Positions 41,042 through 49,819 of a stretch of DNA of 51,952 nucleotides are shown here, in pieces; within the stretch, counting starts at the first letter, position 1; every line of letters starts with the position of its first letter. The notes beneath the pieces were generated by a model, which was not told where the DNA came from, made no database searches, and worked only from the letters and a program-made list of their open reading frames with translations. Location of the stretch: contig JAKBZR010000012.1 in assembly GCA_021842405.1 (NCBI GenBank), positions 1 to 51,952 on the forward strand, given 5' to 3'. The DNA comes from a bacterium. GTDB taxonomy: Bacteria; Armatimonadota; Chthonomonadetes; Chthonomonadales; JAMCWF01. The position numbers were made by a program, and so were the translations under genes.

Positions 41042-42802
41042 TCAAGAGGCGGCGGGTGGCAACTCGGCGCGAAACTGAGTTTCATATAATCGAGCATACA
41101 GCCCACCCATTGCGAGGAGCTCTGTATGCGTGCCCGTTTCAATAATTCGGCCCTTGTCGAGGACCAGAATACGATCCGCCCCTAGAACAGTGGAGAGGCG
41201 GTGGGCAATGACAATCGTGGTGCGCCCGTGCATTAATTTATCTAGGGCTTCCTGCACCAGCGCTTCCGAGGAGGCATCCAGGTTTGAAGTGGCTTCATCT
41301 AAAATCAAAATGCGAGGATTCATCAGTATGGCCCGCGCAATTGCGATCCGCTGGCGCTCCCCGCCCGAAAGCCGGACCCCGCGTTCACCTACAACTGTAT
41401 CAAAATCTTCATGTAAGCTCTCGATAAAATAGGCGTTGGCTGCATAAGCAGCCTTTTGAATCTCCTCATCGGTGGCGCTCTTGTTTCCGTAAGCGATATT
41501 TTCCTTTAAGGTGCCGCCAAATAGCCAGGTGTCTTGCGGAACGATGCCGATCTGCCGGCGAAGGCTCTGTATCTTGACATCTTTTACCGGTATCTCATCA
41601 ATCTCGACATATCCATCATCGGGGTCATAGAAGCGAGGGATCAAATCCACCAGCGTGCTCTTACCAGCGCCACTCGGCCCTACAACTGCAACCACCTCAC
41701 CCGGCTCCACGTTGAACGATACATTCTGTAAAACCGGATCACTATCTTGGTAAGAAAAGGTCACATTGTGAAAGGTGATCTGGCCATTGATTGGCGGCAT
41801 TAATCGGGCGTTCGGCCTTTCTTTGACCTCCGGCTGCTGATCCAACACTTCACGGAATATCCGTTCGGCCGCTGCAAGTGCCTGATGGCGCGCCACATTG
41901 ATACCGCCTAGGTTACTGGCGGAATTGGCGATGGCGTTCAGCAAATACAGGAACTGAAGCAACCCGCCGGTACTCATCTGATGGTGGGCAACTTCTATGC
42001 CGCCGAACCACATGGTGAAAGCAATACCGAAGGCGCCGATGAATTGAATGACCGGCCTCATCTTGGCGCTTTTCTGCACGCCGCCCATCACCGTTTTGAA
42101 GGTCCGCTCGTTTTGGCTGCTGAACCGTGCCACTTCATGCTGCTCGGTGGCAAACGACTTAATGATGCGAACGCCGGACAGCGTCTCTTCCGCAATGGTG
42201 GTGATGTCGGCCAGGTTGATTTGAACCATATCCGAAATTCGACGGATCCGCCGCCCTATCCGAGTGATCACGATGGCCATCAACGGAATCACGCAGACCG
42301 AAACAAGTGCCAGCCGCCAGCTTACATAAAACAGAAGGGCCAAACTGCCAACGATGGTGATCGGGGCCGAAACGACATCCCTCAAGTTCATCGCCATGTT
42401 TTGAACGGCTGGAACATCGCTGGTCAGCGTCGCCATAATATTGCCGGTACGATGCTGGCTGAAATAAGAGAGCGAGAGGGATTGCAGGTGTGCGAAGATA
42501 TCATCCCGCAGCTTGGTGGTTACCCGTTGGGCGACTAATGATAAGAGGTAGTTTTGGCCGTAATCGAATATACCTTTAACCAGCACCAGTGCCACCGCAC
42601 CGGCACACGCTCCGTTTAAGCGGCCGACATTTTGGGACGCCATCGCATCCACCGTCCACTTGATCAACCAACCAATGAAAACGGTGCATAGGCTGACCAT
42701 CGCCGCACAGGCTAAACCACTATAAAGCAGCCATCGCATCGGCCTTAAATAGGTGATTAACCGGCGCTCGGTATCACGATTTTTTAACTTGGTTGCATCC
42801 AT
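41042..42802 (-). CDS. msbA: MsbA-type lipid A exporter ABC transporter
   Basis: A 586-residue half-transporter. Six membrane segments (about 20-310) are fused to an ATPase with Walker A VVGPSGAGKSTLVDL, Q loop in IGIVPQDTWLFGGTLKENIA, signature VRLSGGERQRIAIARAIL, Walker B ILILDEATSNLDASSE and switch His in VIAHRLST. Its place between lpxB and the DUF374/waaA genes argues for lipid A-core flipping rather than drug export. It starts 5 bp after lpxB. Confidence 0.9.
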   Translation of the reverse strand: MDATKLKNRDTERRLITYLRPMRWLLYSGLACAAMVSLCTVFIGWLIKWTVDAMASQNVGRLNGACAGAVALVLVKGIFDYGQNYLLSLVAQRVTTKLRDDIFAHLQSLSLSYFSQHRTGNIMATLTSDVPAVQNMAMNLRDVVSAPITIVGSLALLFYVSWRLALVSVCVIPLMAIVITRIGRRIRRISDMVQINLADITTIAEETLSGVRIIKSFATEQHEVARFSSQNERTFKTVMGGVQKSAKMRPVIQFIGAFGIAFTMWFGGIEVAHHQMSTGGLLQFLYLLNAIANSASNLGGINVARHQALAAAERIFREVLDQQPEVKERPNARLMPPINGQITFHNVTFSYQDSDPVLQNVSFNVEPGEVVAVVGPSGAGKSTLVDLIPRFYDPDDGYVEIDEIPVKDVKIQSLRRQIGIVPQDTWLFGGTLKENIAYGNKSATDEEIQKAAYAANAYFIESLHEDFDTVVGERGVRLSGGERQRIAIARAILMNPRILILDEATSNLDASSEALVQEALDKLMHGRTTIVIAHRLSTVLGADRILVLDKGRIIETGTHTELLAMGGLYARLYETQFRAELPPAAS

Positions 42803-42807
42803 GTTTA

Positions 42808-44172
42808 CTAGTAATCGAGAGGCTGCTCTTGGTGAGCCAAGCTCAAGGCCAGCCGGGCGGTCCGCTCGCTGGCGCCGCCGTTCCCCAGCAATGATTTTAC
42901 CTCACCGAGCGCAACCTGAACCTCAGATCGGCGCTGAGGAGAGAGCAAATACTCCACAACGAGATTGGCGATTGCTTCCGGAGTCGCCTCATCTTGGATC
43001 AATTCGGGGCAAATTCGGCGATTCGCCAGGATATTCGGCATGCCGATATGTTCCACTTTTTTACGAATTCGTCGTAACCGGTACTCCACTTCCATGAGGC
43101 GAGAGCCGCGGTAAATGATGACCATCGGCGTCTGCAAAATGGCTGCCTCCAATGTGGCGGTTCCAGAGCAGATGATAAGGCAATCTGAATGTGCCATCAA
43201 GTCAAAGCGATGATCGCCCAAAATTAAGATGGGTATCGTATCGGTTTGGCTTGCAGGTTGAACGACTCGCCACCGATGTGACAGGAGGGGCTGATTGCAG
43301 GATGCTGAAATTTCAAATCCCTCCGGCGTGATCGCCCGAATGCTCTCGCGCTTCCCTGCCTCATCGCTTTTGATTTTCGCGCTCCGATCTATCATTTCAA
43401 TCAGCGAAAAACGACGTCCATTTCGCCTGCCATGCTGATTGGCATTCTGAACATACCTTTCAATAACCTGTTGATTGACTCCGGGTGCTTTAGCGACCAC
43501 AAACTGCGCGTTTTGAATCTGTTTTTGGATAAGCCGGGCCGCATCCAGCATAACGGGGGTATTATGCTCCACTTCAAAAGGGCGACTTCCAGGCAATAGC
43601 CCGATGATCGGTGCGTCAACCTTCATCCCGTAACGATCAGCAAATTCAGAGCCGGTCATCTCAGGTCGGGCCAGATCGAGCAACGGGTGGCTGACGAATT
43701 CCGCGCTGGCGCCTGCTTCTTTCCAGATTGAAGCGGCCCAGGGGAAAGGCGACGCGATGAGGTTGCAATACTTTGCCAGCTTTGCCGAAGCATATCCCTG
43801 CCGCCGCCAGGATCCAGGGGGAAAGTAGTAGAGGGTTCGTAACCGATGTTGGTGGCAAAAGCGGGCGACCCTTGAATTAAAAGCTCCAAAATCAATCAGG
43901 ATTACAACCGATGGCCTCTCTCTTAATAGCCGCCGCTTCAGCTCCTGAAAAATCAACCACAATCTCGGCGCTTTGGCCAGCGATTCCACGATGCCGATGG
44001 CGCTCCATTCTGCGCTGTCGTACATCAACTCAACGCCCGCTATTCGCATACAAGCGCTGCCGATCCCCCACAGATTCCAGTTCGGCTCCAACATCAGCAG
44101 ATGAGAGGCAAGTGCGCCACCCGTCAAATCGCCCGACACTTCTCCGGCCACCATCGCGATATTGCCGTTCAC
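42808..44172 (-). CDS. lpxB: Lipid-A-disaccharide synthase
   Basis: LpxB joins UDP-diacylglucosamine and lipid X. The 454 residues have the N-terminal IAMVAGEVSGDLTGGALASH, VVILIDFGAFNSRVARFCHQ, YYFPPGSWRRQGYASAKLAK and the C-terminal LIICSGTATLEAAILQTPMV. E. coli LpxB has 382 residues. The extra length is mostly an insertion at about 235-300 with many charged residues before ILILGDHRFDLMAHSDCLII. The start is a GTG at 44172, with GAGG upstream. Confidence 0.93.
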   Translation of the reverse strand: MNGNIAMVAGEVSGDLTGGALASHLLMLEPNWNLWGIGSACMRIAGVELMYDSAEWSAIGIVESLAKAPRLWLIFQELKRRLLRERPSVVILIDFGAFNSRVARFCHQHRLRTLYYFPPGSWRRQGYASAKLAKYCNLIASPFPWAASIWKEAGASAEFVSHPLLDLARPEMTGSEFADRYGMKVDAPIIGLLPGSRPFEVEHNTPVMLDAARLIQKQIQNAQFVVAKAPGVNQQVIERYVQNANQHGRRNGRRFSLIEMIDRSAKIKSDEAGKRESIRAITPEGFEISASCNQPLLSHRWRVVQPASQTDTIPILILGDHRFDLMAHSDCLIICSGTATLEAAILQTPMVIIYRGSRLMEVEYRLRRIRKKVEHIGMPNILANRRICPELIQDEATPEAIANLVVEYLLSPQRRSEVQVALGEVKSLLGNGGASERTARLALSLAHQEQPLDY

Positions 44173-44235
44173 CCTCGCACCTCAACCTTAAGATAATTCA
44201 GATTGTGGTATCCCCACCAACGTCAGGTGGTCCCG

Positions 44236-45054
44236 CTAATGGGGTAGATCGTTTTGACGCCCTCCGTATCCATCTTTTATGCTACGGATAAACGAAATGA
44301 GGTAATCAACCTCTTCGCTCGGCTCCACTTCGTCCTCGATGGTTTCCAAAGCCTGTGAGGTGTTAAGGCCGGAGTGATAAAGAAGCTTGCATGCATGCCG
44401 AAGGCTGGCTCGAATGCCGGCCGGCACACCATGACGCCGTAATCCCACCCGATTCACATCCAGCACCCGGGCCGGTACCCCATCCATAACCATAAACGGC
44501 GGCACGTCCCGATTTATCTTTGAAAAGCCGCCCACCATTGCCAGCTTGCCGATTCGCACGAATTGATGGATTCCGACCATGCCGCCAAAAACCACATTAT
44601 CTTCAATCACCACGTGTCCGCTGAAACCAACGTAGCTGGAAATCATGTTGCCGTCACCAATTATCACATTGTGACCGACATGCGCATAGGCCATCAGCAT
44701 ATTATTGTGCCCGAGACGGGTGACATTGCTCTCTCCGGTAGCACGATGTATCGTAACATACTCCCGGATGATATTGTTGTCTCCGACGACTACCAGGCTA
44801 TGCTCACCTCGAAACTTCACATCTTGGGGTTGGCCTCCAAGGGCTGCTCCGTACCATATTTGGCAATTACGACCAATTCTTGTGTTGCGCTCAATGACAA
44901 CGTGAGCTTTCAGCGATGTCCCGTCACCGATTTGAACATCCTCACCGATCACGCAGTAGGGCCCAATTTCAACCCCGGACCCAAGCTCCGCGGTTGGGTG
45001 TAAAACCGCAGTGGGATGTATCTTCGTCTCACGCTGGTTTTCGGTCATTACCAT
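44236..45054 (-). CDS. lpxA: UDP-N-acetylglucosamine acyltransferase
   Basis: This is the first step of lipid A synthesis. The 272 residues form a left-handed beta helix of hexapeptide repeats (IHPTAVLHPTAELGSGVEIG and onward) with the catalytic His in LMAYAHVGHNVIIGDGNMIS and the acceptor region GMVGIHQFVRIG. A C-terminal helical domain follows (HACKLLYHSGLNTSQALETI). The ATG at 45054 lies just after the fabZ stop, behind AAGGGAA. Confidence 0.95.
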   Translation of the reverse strand: MVMTENQRETKIHPTAVLHPTAELGSGVEIGPYCVIGEDVQIGDGTSLKAHVVIERNTRIGRNCQIWYGAALGGQPQDVKFRGEHSLVVVGDNNIIREYVTIHRATGESNVTRLGHNNMLMAYAHVGHNVIIGDGNMISSYVGFSGHVVIEDNVVFGGMVGIHQFVRIGKLAMVGGFSKINRDVPPFMVMDGVPARVLDVNRVGLRRHGVPAGIRASLRHACKLLYHSGLNTSQALETIEDEVEPSEEVDYLISFIRSIKDGYGGRQNDLPH

Positions 45055-45061
45055 TATTCCC

Positions 45062-45559
45062 TTACACCTCCGTCAGCTCGACCCCATCGTTGTTCTCTCT
45101 GCCATCGTAGCTAATTGTATCGGTCGGCATTCGGCGATCCACCAGTGCGTAGGTCATCTCACATTGGGCGACCACGTCGCTGCCAACTCGTGCGACCATT
45201 CGAACTTTTCCGAACGACTTTCTCACCGACATAACCTCAACCTCAGTAATCAGCACATCACCCGGGACGACCGGTTTGCGAAATCGAACGTTCTCAATTC
45301 CACCGATCACCGCCAGTTTGTTACGATGTCCCGACAGGCTAAGCATCAGCACACCGCCGACCTGCGCCATCGCTTCAATGATGAGAACTCCCGGCATCAT
45401 TGCCTGTCCCGGAAAATGGCCGTTGAAAAAGTCCTCGTTGATGCTTACATTTTTTAGACCAACCGCTCGTTTGCCTGGTTCAATTTCCAGAATCCGATCA
45501 ACCAGCAACATCGGATACCGGTGCGGCAGGATGGAACGTATATCTTCCACATCCAGCAT
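45062..45559 (-). CDS. fabZ: 3-hydroxyacyl-ACP dehydratase FabZ
   Basis: It dehydrates hydroxyacyl-ACP in fatty acid synthesis and competes with LpxA/LpxC for substrate. The 165 residues begin LDVEDIRSILPHRYPMLLVD and have the active-site His48 and Glu62 in FFNGHFPGQAMMPGVLIIEA. The start is placed at the ATG at 45559 behind AGAGGAGAAG; a frame from 45658 would add 33 residues that do not resemble the family. In some lineages fabZ is fused to lpxC; here they are separate neighbours. Confidence 0.94.
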   Translation of the reverse strand: MLDVEDIRSILPHRYPMLLVDRILEIEPGKRAVGLKNVSINEDFFNGHFPGQAMMPGVLIIEAMAQVGGVLMLSLSGHRNKLAVIGGIENVRFRKPVVPGDVLITEVEVMSVRKSFGKVRMVARVGSDVVAQCEMTYALVDRRMPTDTISYDGRENNDGVELTEV

Positions 45560-45773
45560 CTTCTTCTCCTCTCTTGTTGGCGCGCCGATACCGCTATTCG
45601 AGCCGATCATGCTCCCTTGCCTCCTCCATCTTCTTTGAGAGACACACCGTACACGCACTAAGCGCCAATTGCAAAACGTTCCCGTAGCTCACTCCAACTT
45701 CAGAGTGCAGCCACCGCCTACCCGAGATCATAACCAGACCACACACCGAAAAAAATGGATTCGGGATATCATT

Positions 45774-46595
45774 TTATTCGCTCACTGCTTCCTCGCTGAT
45801 CATTCGAGCTAACGCCACGTTCGCTCGATGGCTTGGTTTGATCGCCGTTATGGCTGCCTTTATGGGATGCCCTACCAGCGTAAGGTCACCAAATAGATCG
45901 AGCACCTTATGTCGCAAACATTCGTCGGGATATCGCAGCTCGCCGGAAAACCGGTCTTCAAATATTACGATCGCGTTTTCTAAAGACCCTCCACGTGCCA
46001 AGCTGGCTGAGCGAAGCGCTTCCACCTCGGTGGCGAAGCCAAACGTTCGGGCCGGTGCCACCTCCCTCTCGTAGCTCTCGGGCGTGCCGTCAAAGTGACC
46101 CCCCTGCAACCCCAGTAACGGATGCTCAAATTCGGTTACGCAAACGATTGAAAAATCATCGCTCGGCGCGGCGACCAGCCAGCTATCCCCTTCACGAACC
46201 GCACACGCCCGCTTCAACCGCAATGCCTTTCGCGAAGCACTCAGCCGGTTCAGTCCGATTTTACGAATCGCCTGCACGAACGGCGCCGCACTGCCGTCCA
46301 CGGCCGGGACCTCTTCCCCCTCAATCTCAACCACCGCGTTGTCAATCGCCAAGCCGTTTAACGCGGATAACAGATGTTCGACCGTCCCAATCCGTAAATC
46401 ACCCGAGCCGAGCACCGTGCAGCGGCGCGTATCCACCACGTGTCGCCAATTCGCTTCTAAAAGCTGAGTGCCTTGCCGAAACACTATGCCGCTGTCGGCT
46501 TCGGCCGGCTTTAATGTTACTTTGCCGAAGTTGCCGGTATGTAACCCGACACCGGAAAGTGTTATCTCATCACCAATCGTCTGTTGAAAATCCAA
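45774..46595 (-). CDS. lpxC: UDP-3-O-acyl-N-acetylglucosamine deacetylase
   Basis: This zinc amidase carries out the committed step of lipid A synthesis. The 273 residues have the zinc ligands His74 (TVEHLLSAL) and His229/Asp233 (CLRHKVLDLFGDL), and a catalytic His256 (SHRAN). ITLSGVGLHTG at the N-terminus is typical. It is slightly shorter than E. coli LpxC (305), mainly at the C-terminus. The start is a TTG at 46595 with GGAGG ten bases upstream. Confidence 0.94.
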   Translation of the reverse strand: MDFQQTIGDEITLSGVGLHTGNFGKVTLKPAEADSGIVFRQGTQLLEANWRHVVDTRRCTVLGSGDLRIGTVEHLLSALNGLAIDNAVVEIEGEEVPAVDGSAAPFVQAIRKIGLNRLSASRKALRLKRACAVREGDSWLVAAPSDDFSIVCVTEFEHPLLGLQGGHFDGTPESYEREVAPARTFGFATEVEALRSASLARGGSLENAIVIFEDRFSGELRYPDECLRHKVLDLFGDLTLVGHPIKAAITAIKPSHRANVALARMISEEAVSE

Positions 46596-46818
46596 CTCAG
46601 AGCGCCTCCGCCTTGATTCAATTATCTTCCGATCAAACCCAATGTTAGTGATACCGGTCTGCCGTTTATCCGTTCTTGAAAGTCATTCCGTTCGCTATTA
46701 CGCGATCATCAGGATGTTCAAAACGATAACGTATCGGCCCCATTCTTCCCGATTCTCTCCCGGCAACCAGATTAATATGATGGAAGCGAAAGAGTTGTTG
46801 AATTCATTATCAGTATTA

Positions 46819-46824
46819 ATTATA
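46819..46824 (-). promoter_or_regulatory. Possible -10 box before lpxC
   Basis: The minus strand has TATAAT (GATATAATTAA) in the 241-bp gap between lpxD and lpxC, about 220 nt before the lpxC start. No clear -35 hexamer is seen. The gap is AT-rich and otherwise empty. It could allow lpxC and the genes after it to be expressed separately from bamA-lpxD. Confidence 0.3.
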
Positions 46825-46836
46825 TCTTAAATGCGG

Positions 46837-47922
46837 CTAGCTCCGATCATCAGTGTGGGTTACCATCCCGCTTTTTAACTCTTCGATCTGCTTTTCAAGA
46901 TTTTTAACCCGCCTCCTCAGCTCTGGTAGTTCCGCGATCATCGCCTGTTCTCTAAGCTTTTGAAGGTGTGGACGCGCCGGATAACCCGAAACCTGAGTCC
47001 CTGGCTCTACGTCTCCAATCACGCCAGCCTGGGCCAGCACCACCGCTTCATCACCGATCTCAATGTGGTCTTTAATGCCGGCCTGTCCAGCTAGGATCAC
47101 ACTCTTTCCAACCGTGACGCTTCCTGCAATACCCACCTGTGCCACAATGATGCAGCCTGCCCCGATTTTCACGTTGTGGGCTATGTGTACCAGATTATCA
47201 ATTTTGGTGCCCGCTCCAATTTGGGTGGCTCCCGTCTTGGAACGATCAATCGTGACATTTGCACCGATCTCCACATCGTCACCGATCTCCACCGTCCCAA
47301 TATGTGGCACCTTTGCCAGCGAGCCGCTTATCGGGACGTAGCCAAATCCATCGGAACCAATGACCGCACCAGGATGGATGATGACCCGGTTTCCAATGTG
47401 CACCTCTCGGCATACCGTAACCTGCGGGTTGATTACGCACTCGTCGCCTATCGTCGCATCATCCCCGATGTAGGTGAGCGGGTAGATGATACTGTTGCGG
47501 CCGATCTTAACTCGCCTTCCTATCACCGCGCCGCGCATAACGGTGGCGCTCTCCGCCACTGTCGTCGTGGCATCCAGCGCCACATCGGGATGAACTCCCT
47601 TCTCAACCTCGACGGGCGGAATAAAAAGCGCTAGTATTTCCGAGAAAGCCTGGCGCGGCTTGGCAACGCGAATTACCGGCTTGGTGGATGCTGCAGGTGC
47701 ATCGAGTCCGACAACCACTGCGCTGGCAGGTGTGCTTTGCGCATGCTGGCGATGTCTTTCATCCTCGGCAAAGACCAGATCGCCGGATTCCGCCTCTTCG
47801 ATGCTTGCGACTCCTTTGATCACTAGTTCGGGATCGCCCTCTAAAATTCCGCCGACCCAATGATTTAACTGGCCTAATTGAAATGGCGGCTTTAACTTAA
47901 TCCGGCTACTGGTTGGAGCCAT
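46837..47922 (-). CDS. lpxD: UDP-3-O-acylglucosamine N-acyltransferase
   Basis: This is the third step of lipid A synthesis. The 361 residues have an N-terminal uridine-binding domain ([20 protein letters not shown]) and a hexapeptide beta helix ([20 protein letters not shown] and onward). The catalytic His lies in [20 protein letters not shown], and the C-terminal helix is a coiled coil ([19 protein letters not shown]). The ATG at 47922 overlaps the end of the lipoprotein gene by 17 bp. Confidence 0.95.
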   Translation of the reverse strand: MAPTSSRIKLKPPFQLGQLNHWVGGILEGDPELVIKGVASIEEAESGDLVFAEDERHRQHAQSTPASAVVVGLDAPAASTKPVIRVAKPRQAFSEILALFIPPVEVEKGVHPDVALDATTTVAESATVMRGAVIGRRVKIGRNSIIYPLTYIGDDATIGDECVINPQVTVCREVHIGNRVIIHPGAVIGSDGFGYVPISGSLAKVPHIGTVEIGDDVEIGANVTIDRSKTGATQIGAGTKIDNLVHIAHNVKIGAGCIIVAQVGIAGSVTVGKSVILAGQAGIKDHIEIGDEAVVLAQAGVIGDVEPGTQVSGYPARPHLQKLREQAMIAELPELRRRVKNLEKQIEELKSGMVTHTDDRS

Positions 47923-49075
47923 TTTTTACACCAACCGCCCACCGATTCTTCAGCCAAGAGGCGGCAACGGAGGTGACATCACGAACTCCTTTGCCTGGCG
48001 AAACGATCTTCCAATGCCTCTGAGATGCTAGGACCGAAAGCTGATCCAACGTGTCCGTTACGATATACTGATTCAGCGCCAGTGCGGACTGTTTCATCTT
48101 CATTACGGAGTGGCTTAAAACAGCTTGCGAAGATTGATACCCTCTCGTTTTGTTGGACCTATTCTGATCATTCACCATTTGCATGATCCGGCCGGCTCGC
48201 TTAACCGGCAATGCCGGCGGTGCAGGTTGAGCAGGCGGGAGATCCTCATGCAAATTAGATTCTAGCTGTTTTTCTTCACGTGCACGGCGGGATTGCAACA
48301 GGCTTTTCGTCTCTCTCACCGAAAAAGCCTCATTCTGATCAGCCTGCTTGATCGCTTGCCGATATTGCTCATCAACCCCCGCTGTCTCTTTAGCGGTTAA
48401 CGCCGCGATATCGGCCTTTTCACGCTGAAGAATCTCCTTAATTTGGGCATGTGTATTGCGTTGCTCTTGGATTGCCTTCAACTTTAACGGGCCAAACAGC
48501 GCCCTGACTTGTGTTCTAAGAGCGAGTTCCTTAAGTTGTAGGGGCAGCAATATGTCTTTATAGTGTTCTTCCAACTTTTGTTTTGCCGTCAGCTTTCCCA
48601 GCCGATTCGCCTCCAGCCGGCGGCTGTGTTCGGCATCCAGTTCCGCCAAGCGCTGCGTAAGCTGGCGCTCCAATTGGGCTTCCATCCGCTGGAGAACGAA
48701 CTGATCACGTGATCGCAATTCAGTTTTCAAGCGGTTTACCCTTTGATTTGCCACCGCCCGCGCGCGCTCCAGTTCCAATCGAGAGAGATGTCCAGGGATG
48801 CTGGTATTCGGCTGCAATAATGTCAACGCTTTTTTCGAGGATGCGTTGGCCAATGAGGCTCCTCCAAAGGGGTGTATATTGCCGATTTCCGATTGCAGAA
48901 ACTGAAGCTCTCTCCATGCTGGGTGCAACCGCTCTAGTTTTTGCAAATTTACTGATACCTGCTGGAGCCCGGTTGACCCGGACTGTTTGCGGCACCCGAC
49001 ACCGCATAGCAGCAGGACAAATCCCACAAGCCCCCAATAATGGTTACTTCTTATAGTCCTTGTTCGCCTGCGCAA
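47906..49075 (-). CDS. Putative coiled-coil lipoprotein between skp and lpxD
   Basis: An N-terminal hydrophobic stretch ends in a lipobox-like LCGVGC, suggesting a lipoprotein. The segment [20 protein letters not shown] resembles the start of the OmpH/Skp core. Residues ~115-290 are a long, highly charged coiled coil ([40 protein letters not shown]). A Pro/Ala-rich linker and a C-terminal domain follow. It may be a Skp-like periplasmic chaperone held in a membrane. The start is uncertain: TTG 49075 gives a positively charged signal peptide, while GTG 49027 gives a very short one. Confidence 0.65.
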   Translation of the reverse strand: MRRRTRTIRSNHYWGLVGFVLLLCGVGCRKQSGSTGLQQVSVNLQKLERLHPAWRELQFLQSEIGNIHPFGGASLANASSKKALTLLQPNTSIPGHLSRLELERARAVANQRVNRLKTELRSRDQFVLQRMEAQLERQLTQRLAELDAEHSRRLEANRLGKLTAKQKLEEHYKDILLPLQLKELALRTQVRALFGPLKLKAIQEQRNTHAQIKEILQREKADIAALTAKETAGVDEQYRQAIKQADQNEAFSVRETKSLLQSRRAREEKQLESNLHEDLPPAQPAPPALPVKRAGRIMQMVNDQNRSNKTRGYQSSQAVLSHSVMKMKQSALALNQYIVTDTLDQLSVLASQRHWKIVSPGKGVRDVTSVAASWLKNRWAVGVKNGSNQ

Positions 49076-49706
49076 TGACCGCGTTAGTAATATCGGTACC
49101 CGCGTAAAGTGCCACATCGCTGCTAAAGACCACCGAGATATTTTGTTTCTTAGCAACCTTCTCCACCGCTGCACGAATATCGGTTACGATCTTCTGAGTT
49201 ACTTGCTGCTCCTTCTGCTGCAACTCCTTCGCGTACTGACTTCGGAGTTGAGCATAAGTCTGCTGTGCCTGTGGAATCATATTCTCCAATTGATTGAGTT
49301 GAGTTTTTTCAGTGGCGGTTAAATCGCTGTCTTTCTTTTGGCGTAATTGCTGAAGCGTCTGTGAGAGCTGTAAGCCTTTTTGGGTGAGTTGATTGATCTG
49401 TGTTTTATCGGCGGTGGTTGGATTGGGTTTCTCTGAAAGCGCATCCAATTGCTCTTGTTCCGCTTCGGATAATAATGGCATGCTATCGCGTCGCGCCAGC
49501 CGTTGCTGATACGTATTTTGCAACGTCTGCAACTCGGCGTCTGCATCTTGCTTTTCAGTGAAGTTACTGGCTACCTGATTAAAATCCACCGTGGCGAAGG
49601 TAATCGTTGGATTTTTCGTCTGACCTGAAGCGCTAACCGCGTAGGCGATACCTAGTATAACCGAGAGTATAACGAGTGATCGCCACAAAACGGGAGATCG
49701 TTGCAT
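49044..49706 (-). CDS. skp: OmpH/Skp-family periplasmic chaperone
   Basis: The 220 residues have a signal peptide (about 1-28, LVILSVILGIAYAVSASG) and then the OmpH start ITFATVDFNQVASNF. A long Gln-rich coiled coil (about 50-165) and the C-terminal VEKVAKKQNISVVFSSDVAL follow. It is larger than E. coli Skp (161) because of a longer coiled coil. Skp carries unfolded outer-membrane proteins to BamA, whose gene is directly upstream. The ATG at 49706 has AAGGAG ten bases before it. Confidence 0.9.
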   Translation of the reverse strand: MQRSPVLWRSLVILSVILGIAYAVSASGQTKNPTITFATVDFNQVASNFTEKQDADAELQTLQNTYQQRLARRDSMPLLSEAEQEQLDALSEKPNPTTADKTQINQLTQKGLQLSQTLQQLRQKKDSDLTATEKTQLNQLENMIPQAQQTYAQLRSQYAKELQQKEQQVTQKIVTDIRAAVEKVAKKQNISVVFSSDVALYAGTDITNAVIAQANKDYKK

Positions 49707-49819
49707 ACGAGCGAAACTCCTTTTTTCCAATATCTGCTAAGTATAGCAGAATTTTGAAGGATGCGGTCGGTTGGATCGTTCAGGAAGCACCGCAGCACTC
49801 ACAGGCCTCTTCACCGGCT

